Shown here: one piece after another, positions 40,603 through 54,145 of the stretch
Position numbering within the stretch: the first letter of the stretch is position 1
Layout of the letters: the number at the start of each line of letters is the position of its first letter
NCBI RefSeq assembly: GCF_041146395.1
Contig: NC_091002.1
Location: forward strand, 10,162,501-10,226,500
Direction of reading: 5' to 3'
Length of the DNA stretch: 64,000 nucleotides
From: Eulemur rufifrons
Lineage: Eukaryota; Chordata; Mammalia; Primates; Lemuridae
Made by a program: the position numbers and the translations under genes
Notes under the pieces: model-generated
Told to the model about the DNA's origin: nothing
The model's database searches: none
What the model saw: only the letters and a program-made list of their open reading frames with translations

Positions 40603-43600
40603 ATGCTTTGGTGCTGTTGGGTTCACCTTGGCTATTATTGTGCTTGCTACTTTGCTACCTACCAGTAAGACATTAGACTAATGATAGTGGTAATTATACT
40701 TGGGAAACCTTAGCCAGTCTTACCTATGCTGCCTGTCTAAGGCAATCACAAAAGCAAGAATTTTCCAAGGGACTCAGTGTTTCCATAATTTTAATTTGTG
40801 GAATAGAGCCTATTGCCAGCCCGATCACAAGAACAAATGATGATCATATTCCAAACAGATTATTTTCTGCAGCCAGCTCTGATACTCACATTACAGTACA
40901 CTTGGTTTTGTATATGTAATTCTGTAGGTGCAGGGTGTAATAAAGTGTTGGGGAATTATTTAGTAACACAAGAGATTGTCACAGGTGAATTTGCAGACAT
41001 CACGTCCATGTCTGCTGCAGTTCCATTCTAGAGTAGAAGGATTTTAACCTATTGCCTCCTACACTTAATGGTTCTATGAGTTCAGATATCAAAAAGTAAT
41101 TAAAGGCGGCCTAAATGATTAAGGATATTTGTTATTCACATAACCAAATATTTAGAGGGTGGGCTTTGTGAATTCAGTGGCTCAGTAATGTCCTCAAAAG
41201 TTCAGGTTCCTTCCATGTTTTATTTACTTTTCTGAGCATGTTGGCTTCTCCTGTGATCCCGGAATGACCACCACATTTCCAGGCATTGTGTACAGACAGA
41301 CAGCAAGGTCCAAAGGCAGAAAAGGGAATGTTCCCATCTCATGTCCCTTTTTAAGACTTTCCCAGAAGTCCCTGGCAAACTTCCTCTCATGTTCGTTGGC
41401 GAGAATTCTATCACATACTTCTGTGTCAGTTAATACCTGACTAGAGGAATGCAGTGTAGACGCCACGCTGGTGTAGACTGGGGCCCCTGTGAAGGACCTG
41501 GCTAGCTGGAGAACGATACACTGAATAGGAGTTCTGTTAGCAAGGAAGGTGTGGGTGGAGTGGGTGTGTAGGCAAATGAGAGTGTCTCCCTCTGTGGTGT
41601 GTCTGCAGTGGTGCCTCTGAGTGCAGTATCTGTCACTCAGAACATACGGTTGTATGTGCTAGGTTCTTGTTCTAAGTAAGAGTGATGTTCTTTGCCTTAA
41701 TAGACAGGGTTTTTATATTTTTCTATTTTTGTATGAGCTCTTGATTGCAAACATTAAGGGTATACCCATCACACAAGGGTATAAATGCCAATTTTAGGTA
41801 CAGCATGGAGACTCCCACAAAGAAAGATAAAATGGCCTCAGCAAGGGACAAAGGGGGGACGTAATTAAAACGGTTGCAAATGTTCATGGGAGGTTAAGAA
41901 TATCCCACATTAGCATAGGTTAGAACAGTGACTCCCTGCAGGGTGGCATCAGGCTGTTGAAGTTGAGTGTACACATGATCCCGGTGGCTTATGTTGATGA
42001 TGGAGAAGACCACCCTGGAGCACCCATCCAAACTATGGAGAATGGAAGTGAAAGAGAGAGACAGGAAGAGATGCATACACGCATGTGACTTTTTAATGCC
42101 CAGTGAACCTTCCTGCTAGTAAACTGGGTCCAACAAATATCCTGGAATTTTGGCCAGTTTCCTACATCTGGGGAAGAAGCAATAGAAGGAGGAGGGTAGA
42201 GAGGCAGGCAGACAAGCACCTGCTCTCAATTCCCCATGCTCACGTTTAGCCCTGGCCTGAGGCATCCCAAGGATGGTCCAGCTCTACACATCCTGACTTC
42301 ATCCAGATGCTTCCAGAAGCCCAGAGTTGGTGGGAAGTAAAACCTACCCCTTTTTGTTCAGGGGGACTTCAAGTTGGAATATTTGGGGGGAAATGGGATG
42401 TGAATTTAAAAAAGGATCAGTGTTTCAGATGAGATGTGCCTTTTGTCACCTGACTCCCACTGCCTCTTGCCTGCTTCAAGTCCTCACCTGCCAGAGGTGT
42501 GCGAAGAGACTGATCTACATTTAGGAAGGTAAAGAATCGGGTGGCAGGTGCAAAGCTTGTTTCCATGCAGCAGCCTCTCAGTGTTCGGAAGTCCATAGAT
42601 AAACTCAAGCACCTAAAAGCAGGATTTGAGTGCTCAGAAAACAAAAAGCTAATAGAGGTTGGAGCAGGGGTGAAGCTTGTTATTTTGTTATAACCTTAAG
42701 TTATTTTGTGCGTGATTTGGTGGTGATGGTGTTTTTTTTTATCTTCAGCTGCTTTTGAGAATTCTATGGCCCAAGACTTCGGTTCTTCTACCAGAAAACA
42801 CTGATTGTTTTTTCGTAAATTGGCTCATACTAAATGATATTAGATTTCCAGAGTTTTTTAATAACAAAAAATTTCAAAATTCCCTTTCTAAATATTTATT
42901 ATAATAATGAACCATAATATGTGAACATTAGCTTACAACTCAGCCATAGTTTATGTATCATGTTCCTAACCTAAAATGTGATTTGGGATCTGTAATAGGC
43001 ACTAAATATTGTATATACTTTTATTTTTCTTCAAATTGTCCTAAAAAGAAGAGCCTTCCCTCTCCCGGTGAGTATTTGACAATGTTGTTTCAGTCCAGAT
43101 AAATGGGGACCTATTTCATTTCTGTGTACGGTTCCCAGGAAGGAAATCCACAAGCTGCCAGCAAGCTGCTGGGGGCCTTCCCAGAGCAAGCCAGTCCTTA
43201 GCTAATAGAAATTCTACTGGCACACCCCCCTTTGTTCTTTCAGTTGTGGAATGGTCGGTAGATGGGTTTACATTTTTATTCGTAGTCCTTGAGGAAATAG
43301 CTATGAAGTGATATTCTTTAGCCTCTGTCCTGACAGCACAGGTTTAAAATTACTTGTTTCTGTGAGGTTTAGTTCCATTCGGTTCAGTTCTCTAATCTGC
43401 CATTTCCAATACCTTTCTTCCTCCCTCCTGTCCCCCTTCTGCCAGCAGGAGCCACAATTTAATGATGTTCCTCTTGTAAGGTGCCCCAGTCATTTTTGCG
43501 CAAATGCCACAGTAACCTCTTTGAACTCTCAGAGGGGTTTCCCGGCTTGGCTCACCCTTCTAGCCTGATCCCAAGTCACACGCTGTTGACAGATCAGATG

Positions 43601-45411
43601 ACTCACATCTCTCTGAGTGGCATCGGTCAGTGTCATCATCATACCACGCCAGCATTTCCTCAGACTCGCTCCCCTGGTTTTCACTGTGCCGCAGCAGATG
43701 TCTAACAAGAAACCCCCAAGACCTCATTAGCGTTTTCTTTCGCTTCCACATCTTGGTCTGTGTCTGGTGCAGTATTTTATCCCTAGAATTCAGACAGATC
43801 TTCCCAGGTAGTCGGAGGCGGACACCCAGCAGGACTGGAAGCCTCCCTCCTCCACTCTCCTCTCTGGCTCTTTTCCAGGTAGATGGGCGCTGTGGTCCAT
43901 TCTAGACAACTGGCATCTTTGGGTGTGGCTCCCTCTATCTGGATTGTTTTCTTACAGGGTGGAGATCACTTTGTGCCAGCACATTGGATTGTCCTCAAGT
44001 CTGCTTGTTCGAGATCCTCATAGGTTAGGGATGTATCTGAATTTACAGGTGTAGAGTGGGAAGGCCTCTGGATAGACATTCTGTGAATAATTGATTGAAT
44101 CTGAAGTTTGAACATTTATCTTGATGGTCTGACCTTCCTAATGACAGCAGAGGCATTTTCTCTTCATGCTTTGTCAAGCTCATTCTTCATCTGTTTGTCC
44201 AGAAATGTTCCTGATCTTGATTTAATAATTGGAAATCATGCAATTTATTTGTTGGCGTTTGAGCCCTATATTTACATTAATTCTCACCATAAAATTTCAT
44301 TGTGCAAGTAATCTAACACTGCAAATTCAGCAAAGATGGGAGTGTTTTTGCCAGTAAGGGTTTTTCTTACCGGGTTGCTGACATAATTCAGCCAGTTACT
44401 CATCAGTGTAAATGTCAGCTGCTGTCACCAAAATTTAGGTGCCTTGTGCATGGATGTGAAGAGACTGAAAATCATGGAGATGTTTCTAAGGGAAGCTCTA
44501 TTGGAAGGACTGGGAATTCTACCCCTTGTTTTCAGGAGGTTGGACCTAGTAGGAAGGCCACTAAGGGAAGATCCAGACTTAGTCCTGGGGGCTAATGCCA
44601 TTTCCAATACTTCTCTTCCTCCCTCCTGTCCCCTTTCTGACAGACACCTGCCACATTGCTCTTCTCTTCTTGTTGTAGTTAGTACCATTTGTTGCTCTTT
44701 TTGCTCAGTCCAGACAAAGGAGATGGGGGCAAAATGTTTTCCTAAGATGTTAGTTACTTGTAGGAGGCCAGAAGGGACTTCCCTTGGAGTTGACTTTATC
44801 TTTCCTAGAGAAGGGAAATGGAATGCTGGAGACTGGTTGAAGAGTGACATCTTTGCATTCCAGGAGTCTGTTGACCTTGGCTGTCGAGAACCTGCAAGGA
44901 CAATGTGGACTCATGGGTGCTGGGGCCCGTGGCCATGGGGAATGAGCAGAGTGACAGTGTGGCCCTTTGCAGACTGCTGTGGTGAGGTAGTGGATGCAGG
45001 ACTCAGGCTTTGGCCACCATGCCTGGAGGCCTGGTCAGGGCCCATGGGTGGAAGCCGAGAGTCCTAACTGTGGGCTCCAGAGCTGTATGCCAGACCGTGG
45101 GTGCCCCCTGAGTTCCTGGGGGTGAGACTACAGTGGGACCCCAGAGGAGGGCCCTTAGCCCAGCCCTGAGAGAGGACCAGGGTGAGGTGACCCAGGGGTC
45201 CCAGGCACGGATATAGGCCTGGGCAGGATGGCGTGGTGGGGGTGGGGGGAGTTTGGGATTCCTAGGGGGTAAAAAGCAAGGGGAGGGGAAGTGGCAGTGA
45301 GACTGGAACGCAGTTTGAGGCCCGGTCTCGGAGGACTTTCTGTAGCACCTTGAGGAGGCTACTGGGCCCTGCAGGGGAGGGGCAGCCCTGGAACGGGTCT
45401 CAGTGAGGAGA
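40603..45411. other. unassigned, mostly repeat-free DNA
   Basis: No exon is supported. The longest frame of the window (44444-45067, 207 codons, plus strand) lies here but has no recognisable domain, has a competing 141-codon minus-strand frame, and contains part of a sequence repeated from 43398. I treat it as chance. Part of 45260-45400 resembles an unidentified ancient repeat. Confidence 0.4.
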
Positions 45412-45870
45412 CGTTATTTTATAGAGTTTTACTGACATACTCATATACCGTACAGTTCACCTACGTGAAGTGTACAGTTGGTGCCCTGTAGTATATTCAG
45501 AGGTGTGCAGCCGTCACCACAAAGAGAACCCTGTTTTAGCTATCAGTCCCCTGTCACTGCCCCTTCCCCCGCAGCCCTAAGCAGCAACCACTAATCTGTT
45601 TTCTGACTCTCTAGATGTCCTGTTCTGGCCGTTTCATGCAGATGGAGTCACACATCATGTGACCTTTGGTGACTGGCTTCTTGCACTGAGTGTCACATCC
45701 TCAGTGTTCATCCCTGTTGTAGCACCTGCCACTGCTTCGGTCCTTTTTGTTTCCACACAACATTCCATTGTGTGGCTGTACCGCCTTTCATTTGTCCATT
45801 CGTCAGCTGGTGGACACTTGTGTTGTTCCTACTCTGTGGTTATTATGAAGAATGCTGTGAGGGAGTGGCA
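45412..45870 (-). mobile_element. old L1 (L1M) 3' region, antisense
   Basis: In reverse orientation it follows the L1M pattern: 'tactgacatactcatatacc', 'gtgtgcagccgtcaccac', 'agcagcaaccactaatctg', 'catccctgttgtagcacc', 'acaacattccattgtgtgg', 'attatgaagaatgctgtgag'. Diverged and non-coding. Confidence 0.82.
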
Positions 45871-46179
45871 TTTCCAGGCCATCGAGTTGGCATTTTGACT
45901 ACCTCACGCTGGGACTGAGAACAGGACAGATCTGAAGGGGACAAGATGGTGCAAGGAGCATCATTAGGTAGTTACTGTAGCCTCTGTGATGTTTTTCAAA
46001 CTAGGTATGGAAACTTGTTTTTTGACCAAAATCTCTTGCAGAACTCAAATGCATAAAGCAGTTAAAAATGTACCTGCTCACAACATGGGAGTGGGGGGCC
46101 TGGAATCCACCCCACCGCCTCCCCTTCCCTGCAGCTGGGGGAGGGTTTGTATTGTGAAAATGGCCAGATGTTGGCCGAG

Positions 46180-46600
46180 TTAGTCACAGAGGGGTTTCCC
46201 GTGGGCAGTGTGGCTGGCCAGAGTGGGCGGGAGCAGATGAGAGATGAAGCAGAGAGTTCGAGAGAACCAAAAGCACAGGAGCTGATGGCTAAACATAGAC
46301 CGTCAGGGTCTCACTTTCTGAAGGAGAGCGGTTCTGGGTGGTGGGGATCGTATTGGAGTGAGGAAGCCAGGTGGGATCTGGAGTGGAAATAGTGTCACCT
46401 GGGGTGATGGTGAGGCCTGGGCCAGAGACTTACTGACAAGGGGCTCTGTGGAGGTTGGTGGAGGGGAATGTGGCCCCAGCTTAGGAGCTCTAAAAGGACC
46501 TTCCAGGCTGGGGAGGGCAGGAACCAGGAGAGGGCGGGCGTCCTCTGGGGAGTGGCAGGAGGGCGTGGTAGAGTGAAGTCTTGCACTGACTGCCTAAGGT
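46180..46600. repeat. possible ancient interspersed repeat, G-rich
   Basis: Purine-rich sequence with 'ggccagagtgggcgggagcag' and 'atggtgaggcctgggccagag' resembles an old repeat whose family I cannot name. Low confidence. Confidence 0.3.
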
Positions 46601-47102
46601 AAGGCGAAGGGGAAGTCAGTAGAGAAGAGGGGTTTTTGCCATGGAAAAGGGGGATCAGGGAGCTTAGGTGAGAGCAGGGGGCCATAGGAAAGGGAGCGAG
46701 CGATTGGAACAGTGGGGTATGAGGGGTGGGGACAGATTTGTTCAATGTTTCACCCTCCCTTTGACTTGGAGCCTGAAGACCCCTCCTGGCCTCTCTGCCT
46801 ATCTGTCTGGCTTAGGCTACTTGTTGGATTCTGGCAGCCCCTTACGGGGGGCCAGGAGGGCCTGGCTGCAAAGCCAGTGGAATGAGCCCTCTAAAAGGTT
46901 CTCTGGAGTGTCGGCAACATGGAAGGCAGTCACAGTGGGTTTGGCTTTTTGGTCAGTGGCAGCAGCAAAGCCTGGCTGGGGGATGGGAGTTGGTTCCTCT
47001 CCTATCAGCCCCCATCTGTCCCTCTCCAAAGCCACTAGATGTGATCTAATTAAAGACGGTGCTCCCTATGCGCGACCCAGTTTAAGTTAAGCCCTCTAGC
47101 AC

Positions 47103-47252
47103 AGCACTTCCCAACCTTTAAGGAGCCTATGAGTCCTCTGGAGATCTGTTAAAACACAGATTATGGCTCTGCAGGCCTAGGTGGGGCCTGAGAGTCTGTA
47201 CAGACCAGCTCCCGGGAGATCCTCCTCTGCTGCCCCCCGGACAGCTCCACTT
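47103..47252 (+). mobile_element. MER5A-like hAT MITE fragment
   Basis: 'cacttcccaacctttaagg', 'gttaaaacacagattatggc', 'ggcctgagagtctgtac' and 'agctcccgggagatcctcc' follow the MER5A order. Diverged. Confidence 0.65.
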
Positions 47253-47798
47253 TCGAAGAAGTCATTGCTCCTCAGTCCTCTGTTTTGGTGTCTTTGGTGT
47301 CTGGATGTGGGAATATGTAAGTAGGGAGAAGTGGAATAACCAAAGGACGTGGCCCTCACACTGTCAAGTCTTTTTAGGCCTTGTTTCCATAAGAAACTCA
47401 CAACAGCGCCTGTTTAGGATGGCAGCGGGGCCTTCTCCCAGCACAGAGCAGCACGGATGCCCTGGGCAAAGCACCTGCACGGTTTCCGGGGTCTGCCTGG
47501 AATTGAGGCAGGAGAATCAAAACATGCTCTGAGCGTTGCATCTATTCTCCAATGTCCTTGTCAGCAAACTTCCTCTCAGGTGATAATTCCTGATAGCGTC
47601 CTGAAAAATGAGTTGTGGCTAGTGACAGAGAAATCTGGGAGCAGGGTAGGGCAGCTTTCGTTTGTACCAAATTATGGCTGATGCTTTTATAGATACATTC
47701 TCTTCTACAGAAATGGAGTTCCCGAGAGTTGAGGTGGTTTGCTAACATTTCTTTTTAGAAGTGAGTGGCAATGGTAACAAACGTTAAGATTTCCGGAA

Positions 47799-47957
47799 GG
47801 GAGGGATATATACCTACATGATAGGTGCAACGCGCACTACCTGGGGAACAGACACGCCTGGAGCTCTGACTTGGGGGGAAAGGCGGTACATGGGCAACGT
47901 ATGTAACCTGCAATTCTGTATCCCCCATAACAATAAGATGAAAAAAAAAAAAAAAAA
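47799..47957 (+). mobile_element. short 5'-truncated L1 with target duplication
   Basis: Only the last about 160 bp of an L1 3' UTR plus an A18 tail remain: 'ggagctctgacttgggggg', 'gtaacctgcaattctgtatc', 'cccccataacaataagatg'. The flanks ATTTCCGGAA (47789-47798 and about 47958-47967) are its target duplication. This 3' end type matches the L1 at 8451, which I associate with strepsirrhine L1. Confidence 0.9.
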
Positions 47958-48239
47958 ATTTCCGGAAATTTTGCCTACCAGGTTTCTGGTTGCTAGTGGG
48001 GTGTCCACCCGTGGATCTGAGATGGAGCAGGCTCAGCCATGACGTGGGGGCATTCAGAGCTGAGGTTTCAATTAAATTTGCAGAAGTGTTATAATACTTT
48101 TGAAGAGTACTTCATTGTCTCTGACAGGCTGCATACTTGAGAATTATACATTTCTGATCAATGGTAGATTTTTCTCTCTTCAGATATTCTGTTGGGAGGC
48201 AAGTCAGATTATTGGAGCTGTTTATGGTCAAAGGCATGA

Positions 48240-49190
48240 CTGAAAATGAAGTGTCATCACTCCTGTGTTTTAAAAAATTTATTATGTAGTATTTGATTGC
48301 TGAAAAAGAATACATGCAGTACTCATGTGTGTCAAAAGCATAATGAGTACCCAAGGCTCTGCCTCCCAGTTTAAGACCTAGAGCATCTTCTATGCCCAGG
48401 GCCTTCCTGGGTCGTTCTCCATAGCCCGGGGATGACTGCTGTCCTGCATTTTGTGTTTGTCCCCTGTTCCTCGTCCTCTCTCAAAATGGCTTCTAGTGCA
48501 CATGTGGGTCCCTAAGCAAGATTGTTCGGCCTTCTTGTTTGAGCACCTTCCCCACTGGCATCCTTTTCCCTGCTGTCCCTCAGAGCTGGTTTTATACTGT
48601 TCCCCAAAATATGTTCTTCTTTTTTTTTTTTTTCTTTTTTGGGACCAAGAGATGGGAATTCTAGTTTTTGATTACTGCAACCATTTATTTTCCATAGCAA
48701 CACTTCAAATGGTAAACTAATCTGTACAGAAGATGTCATAATTTATTTAAAGAATCCTCTTTTTATGGATGTTTAGATTGCCCTACAGTTTTTACCATTG
48801 TAAAAACCAATGCAGTGAATGTCCTTTTGCGTGTAACTTTGTGCCTGTTATTTTCCACAAGATAAATCCCAAGAGGTGAAATTGCTGGGTTGTTATGTGC
48901 ATGTACTTAGTGCTTTGAAACGTGCATTGTCAAGCTGCATTCCAAGGTCCAGGGTTACGCTCCCCATCTCCAACACAAATGTTCCTTTTCTCAAACCCTC
49001 GTGTGGGCTGAGTTTTATAATGGCTTAATCCTTGTCACTTTCATGATTCATAAATTATATCTCTTTGTTTCTATTCGTATCAGCTTAATTGCTAGTGAAG
49101 TTGAACTCTTTTTTTTTTTCTATAAACTCATTAGGCATTTATTTGCATTTATTCATAGTTTTTAAATTGATTGTGAAATCTGCATTTTAG
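48240..49190 (-). repeat. old L1 (L1M) fragments, antisense
   Basis: Around 48860-49190, 'gaggtgaaattgctgggttg', 'gctttgaaacgtgcattgtcaagctgc'-type and 'attgctagtgaagttgaact' tracts resemble the reverse of an old L1 3' region. A T-rich run at 48620-48642 interrupts it. The left part is weaker. Confidence 0.5.
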
Positions 49191-49969
49191 ATCCAGAAGT
49201 TTAATTACTTTCTTGTTTGCATTTTATATTTTCTTATTCAAAAATTAGTTATGGAATTTGTGTGACACATTTTACTGGTTATATTATGTTAAGACATAAT
49301 TTCCTTTATTACTCTCTCAAGAGGCTAGAGTTCTTTTATGAGTAATTTATTCACTTATTTTTTTAAGGGTGGGAAAGCGTGTAACACTTTCTGAATACTT
49401 GCCTGTTTTGGAATGTCGTAGTTGATACAGAATATTTGGGTCACCATCTTTTACTCTCAGACTCTGTAGACATTGTTGTCCCGATGGTTGGTTGGTTTTG
49501 TTCCTTCCTCCTTTCTGTCCAGCCATCTGTCTGTCATCATGCCGTCATTCTGTTTTTCATTCAGCACATAGCTTGTCAGTGTTTTACTGTGTCCTGGCTC
49601 TCTGCTGGCCTTTAGTGGTGTGGAAGAGGTGAGTACCCTTGGTGTGGATGGTCCTTTCTGTATCTGCTCAAGCCTTTCGATAGCCCATGGAATGTCTTTC
49701 TGTCATGATGTCTTTTTTGACTGCCTGTCACACACCTGCCCTGATCCCTCCTTTGACAGCCCCTATCCTACAGATGACTGGATTTCCTATGTTGAATCCC
49801 CAGATTTCTGCTCTTTTTGCTTATTGTCTTTTCTGTTGTTTTCTGGGTATCAGAAGAATGACATGAACTGATTTTTCTGAATTATTAATTTTGTTTTGTA
49901 AATAGTACTGGATCTCTTGTTAACTACATCCACTGTGTGTACTTTCTTTCTTAAGTCAATTTAACTTGT

Positions 49970-50290
49970 TTATTAAAGTAATTATGCACATAATTAAACA
50001 TCATAGAATACCTGAAGGCTTATAATGAAGAATAATACTTTTTGCCCATTTCTCCCTGTTTTTTGTCCTCTTCTCCATAGCAACCACCTTTAACTTATTT
50101 TAAGCTATTTCTTTGGGTGCTTTCTTCTCTATCTCTAAATATTAACCATTTCCTATTTCTTGATTTATTAAATTTTGGAGTTATTTTTTTCATACTACTG
50201 TATAGATGAAAACTTGGCACTGTTCACTCCCTAAACCCCTCCATCTTTCCAGCATCATTATATCGCTATTTTTAATTGAATCAGTAAACA
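49970..50290 (-). repeat. possible old L1 fragment
   Basis: 'aagtaattatgcacataatt' to 'ccatagcaaccacctttaac' is reminiscent of an antisense L1M/HAL1 3' UTR. Weak. Confidence 0.4.
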
Positions 50291-50929
50291 GCATTTATAT
50301 TGTCATAACTCTGTAACTGTTAGTCACCGCAAAGCAGAGTTGTAGCCTATGCTCTTTGTTGTTGTTCAGCCTTTTGCTTTTCTGGGAATGTGTACTTCTT
50401 TTCTTTTTAAAGCCCTGTTGAACGCACTTGATTTCCTGCTCCTGCTCCCCCCGCCCCCGACCTCTGTTCCCCAGACCACCTTCTTCCCAGAGCCCCTTCC
50501 TGCAGGAGCCCACCCTTTGGCACCCTCCCCAGCTCCCATATGCTCAGGTTGCTCTCCTGGCTGCTGAGGGCTTATCTTGTGTGAACTTGACCTCCACTTC
50601 TCTCCTAGGTCATGTCTACCACTTTCTAGGTCCCATGTCGTCTTCTTTTCTGTTTTATTACTATTTTGTACAATAGTTTTTCATTGTTTCAAATCTGCTC
50701 TCTTGGCATTTATACAACATATAGACCCAGTAGGGGAGAGAAAAGGGTTTCCCTCCCGCTTTTTGTTAAGACTCTTGCAAATTGAAGAAACATTTTGAAT
50801 CATTTAAAGAACACTATTAGTTTAAAATGCTCATGAACAGTTTTCTGTTACCAATTATGCATTGGAATACCAAAACTGAAATTGTTTAAGTACCTCCTTA
50901 AACTTTGTTACAGTTCATGATTATTAACC

Positions 50930-51045
50930 AGACATGTGCCAGCAAGGTGATAGATGCTGACTACGGTCTAAAGGAGATGTGGACTAACTAGGTGCTTATT
51001 GCTTTTGCCTTCAAATAGCTTTTGGCCTACAAAATGGTAAATGCA
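50930..51045. repeat. L2-like fragment
   Basis: 'ccagacatgtgccagcaagg' followed by 'ccttcaaatagcttttggcc' resembles the 'tgtgccaggc … ctcaaggagctt' part of L2. Confidence 0.4.
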
Positions 51046-53997
51046 CACAGGCCAGGAGGGGTGGAGAATGAGGCCGACCTCTGGTGTCCTGCAGTCCACA
51101 GCCCGTGTATCTCTTTCAGCAGAAAGGGAAATGGTTACTTCTCTTCTCTAACTCTGAAATTTTACCAGGAGCCCAGTTGAAGGAAAAACCCAGGCTGCAA
51201 GTGTGGTGAAGGGAGAGCAACGCCAGCACTGGGAGTGTTAGAAAAGCAGTAGCACCTTGTCCTCCATTGGGGTTAAGGAATGGACAGCAATGTAGTAAAA
51301 AATCCTGGCTACTAAAATATATTGTTTGCCACGTATGTGGATAACTAGTTTTCAAAGAATTAGCATATGTAATAAAAATGTCACAAGATTATACTCAAAC
51401 TTGCTTGATCTTCCTTTACATTGCAGCGTCTTCTAGCGCCTTGTGGGGTGGAGGGTAAGTCTAAATATCCACCATTGCCCCCCAGTGTCCAGACATGTAA
51501 GCCAGTAGAGAGTTCTGGTTAATGGGGGGCAGGATAACAAACAAGTTGCACATAACCAGTTGTCACATTAAGATGTGGTTTATTTCAAAGCATTTAAAAT
51601 GCTTGTGGTCTGGGTGCCCCCTCAATGTAAAAGGAATTAGATGTATAGGTAGCTTATTTAGGAGGTCTTCCCAGGAAGCGCAGTGGGGGCTGGGAAGTGG
51701 GACAGGGAGGAGAAAAGCCTAAAAGGGTACATTCATCATCCCCGGGTGCCCTCTGATCGCTGTGCAGCACATGTCTCTGAGTTGGTCTGGTGAGTGGGAG
51801 GAGAACCCACACCTGTCATGTCTTGGTGACTGAGGGTCGATTATGGCCCGCCCTGCATTTGGGCCTCACACCGTCCTGTGGCCAGATGGTGTCTTTAGGC
51901 TGAGGAAGGCGGGTATTCGAGTTGGGAAGTTGTGGGCTTGCCAGGCAGTTGTCCGTGGAGGCTACAGGTGACCTCTGTGTGGGGTACATGGTGGGCTCTG
52001 GCGGTATCTGCTGTAGGGAGCCAGCTTGGAGGCTTTGAGAGCAGCTGCACTGATAGAGAAACACACTCCTGGGCTGACCCCAGACCTCTCCCTCCCCCAT
52101 CATGGTTGAAACAAGCCATTTGGGACCTGAAAGCTGGAGCTGTTCCACCATGTCCCCACGCAGTGAAGGAGTAAACCAAAGGAGACTTAGCTAAGTAAGA
52201 ATAACAGAAAGGCGCTGAACCACCCCACTTCTTATTTTTGCATGCCTAAGAGGGTTCTTGTAAACAATGGGGAATTAGAAAATAAAATTAGCTTGCATGA
52301 TTTCAGATGGGGACAGATGCTTGCTTGCTTGATTTTTTTTTTTGTTCCACAAAAACCTCAAGCAGAGTTAATAATGTATGAAAATTAGGTACCATGTGTG
52401 CACTTTGCTCCGTAATGTTTTTATTAAGCAGCCAGTTGATTTAAAAATAACACAATGTGACCGTTGACATAATGGCAGTCTCTGCGGTATGTATGGAAAC
52501 ATCTTTGAATGTTCCGTCAACTTTTCCATTACACAAAGACATCTTTAAAAAAAGGTTTTCAAAATTATCACATAATATGAAATTATATAAAGCTGCAGTT
52601 CAATAAAACAAATTGTCTAAATATAAATTCCAATTGTCTTTTTTCTAATGGCGTAATCAACTACAGGTAATATGTGGACATAGGTTTCTACAGGTCTTTT
52701 AAAATGCCACAGTAGATTCAGACTCCTGTCTTCTCAAATTTTTACCAAGATCATTTACTGATTAGAGTTTACCTTCTCTTCTTTCCCCATCCCACCCTCT
52801 GCCACCTGGCCCGTGAGGAGCAGAAAGAAGCAGGGAGAAACCAAAGGTCATAGACCCATTGGGTTGCTCATAGCTCAAGAAATGTCCCGATTCTGAAGGC
52901 AAAAGTGAAACTATACAAAGTTGACACGGGATCATTGGATCACATGTGGAAGTGTCTTCTCCCAGAGTTCAAGAGCAAATCGTTATCATTTCCTTAATAA
53001 TCCATTCCTGAAGGTGTGTCATCCCGTTACGAAGGGCAGTGGGCTTCTCAGGTCACTGTGCCAGTCCCTTTCGGGCTTTATTGTATGTGTACAGTAGTGG
53101 TGGAATGTTGTTTTCCAGGGTTTCTGTGGCCTAGCAGAGCAAACTGAGGCATAATGAAGTTCAGCAATTCAGCCTAAACCCAAGGAGGTCCATTGTTGAT
53201 TTCATTTTTCGGCATTCTACAACATGCTTTACTTAGACACATTGCCTTGAAATTATTAGTTATTCAACCAAGCAAATAACTAATAGCAGCTGGTTGTGTT
53301 TATCTCTAGGGTGAGAGAATGATCACCCGGGGTAGTTTAAGTGACTTGACAAAGTCAGGGCATTTGTTACTGACAGTGGTTAACAGACACTTAGGAAGGA
53401 CAGTGAGCACTGTGGAGAGAAATTTCTAAAGCTGTTGAAATGGGCTAATCAACTTGGGGCGTTTTGTACTTGTGCCTTTAACTCGTGTCCTTACCTCTGG
53501 GGGAACCTGTTTGGGCATGTCTTCCCTCAGTGGCATCCTGTGCCTGCCCAGTTTTTCCTCTTGACATTGGCAGGGCCACAGGTGTGGGCTGGCACCCTCA
53601 GAGTAGTAATACCTTGTGGGATTTTTAAAAGTAATTGTAGGGGAGACATTTGATCTTTATGACTTGCACCATAAGACTTTCTTGGAATTTTTGCAAGGGG
53701 TTGGTTGGAACAGAGCTTTTCCATCTACACTACGGTCTATAAAAATCACAGTAACTGACTTCATGGGGCTTGAGCTTTTCTTCTGGTTTTTTTTTTTTTG
53801 TTGTTCCCACTCTCTAATTAGATTTTGCTCATATGCAGGACAGAATAGTCTGGCAGGAAATAACCAGTATGAGGATAAATCAAAGATGCATTGTCCTAGC
53901 AAGAATGGAAACAGGGTGTGTTGCTCTGGACCTGTGGCTGTTGCCAGGTGAGCATTTGCTCCAAAAGGCACAAGGTCAGCTGAAGGTTTGGCTGGGA
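51046..53997. other. unassigned, repeat-poor DNA
   Basis: About 3 kb without a recognised transposon. An exon-like segment at 53822-53947 is described in the findings. The tract 52380-52620 is AT-rich, non-repetitive and might be conserved non-coding DNA, which I cannot test. Confidence 0.4.
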
Positions 53998-54145
53998 ATC
54001 CTGAGACCTGGTGGTCTTCCCAGCATGACTGCTGCCTGGATGTGGCCTTGGGCAGGCTCTCTCTTAACTGACCTCACCTGTGTTGTGCTCAGAAGCAATC
54101 TGGGAATAATAATATCTGCTCTTGACTTCTCGGAATGCTAATGGG
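53998..54145 (+). repeat. MIR SINE fragment
   Basis: 'gctgcctggatgtggccttgg' then 'aatctgggaataataatatc' and 'cttctcggaatgctaatggg' follow the MIR right half. Confidence 0.55.

Noticed and set aside
44444..45067. 207-codon plus-strand frame, the longest in the window
   Set aside because: No recognisable domain, no splice or promoter context, a long competing minus-strand frame, and part of a locally repeated sequence lies within it.
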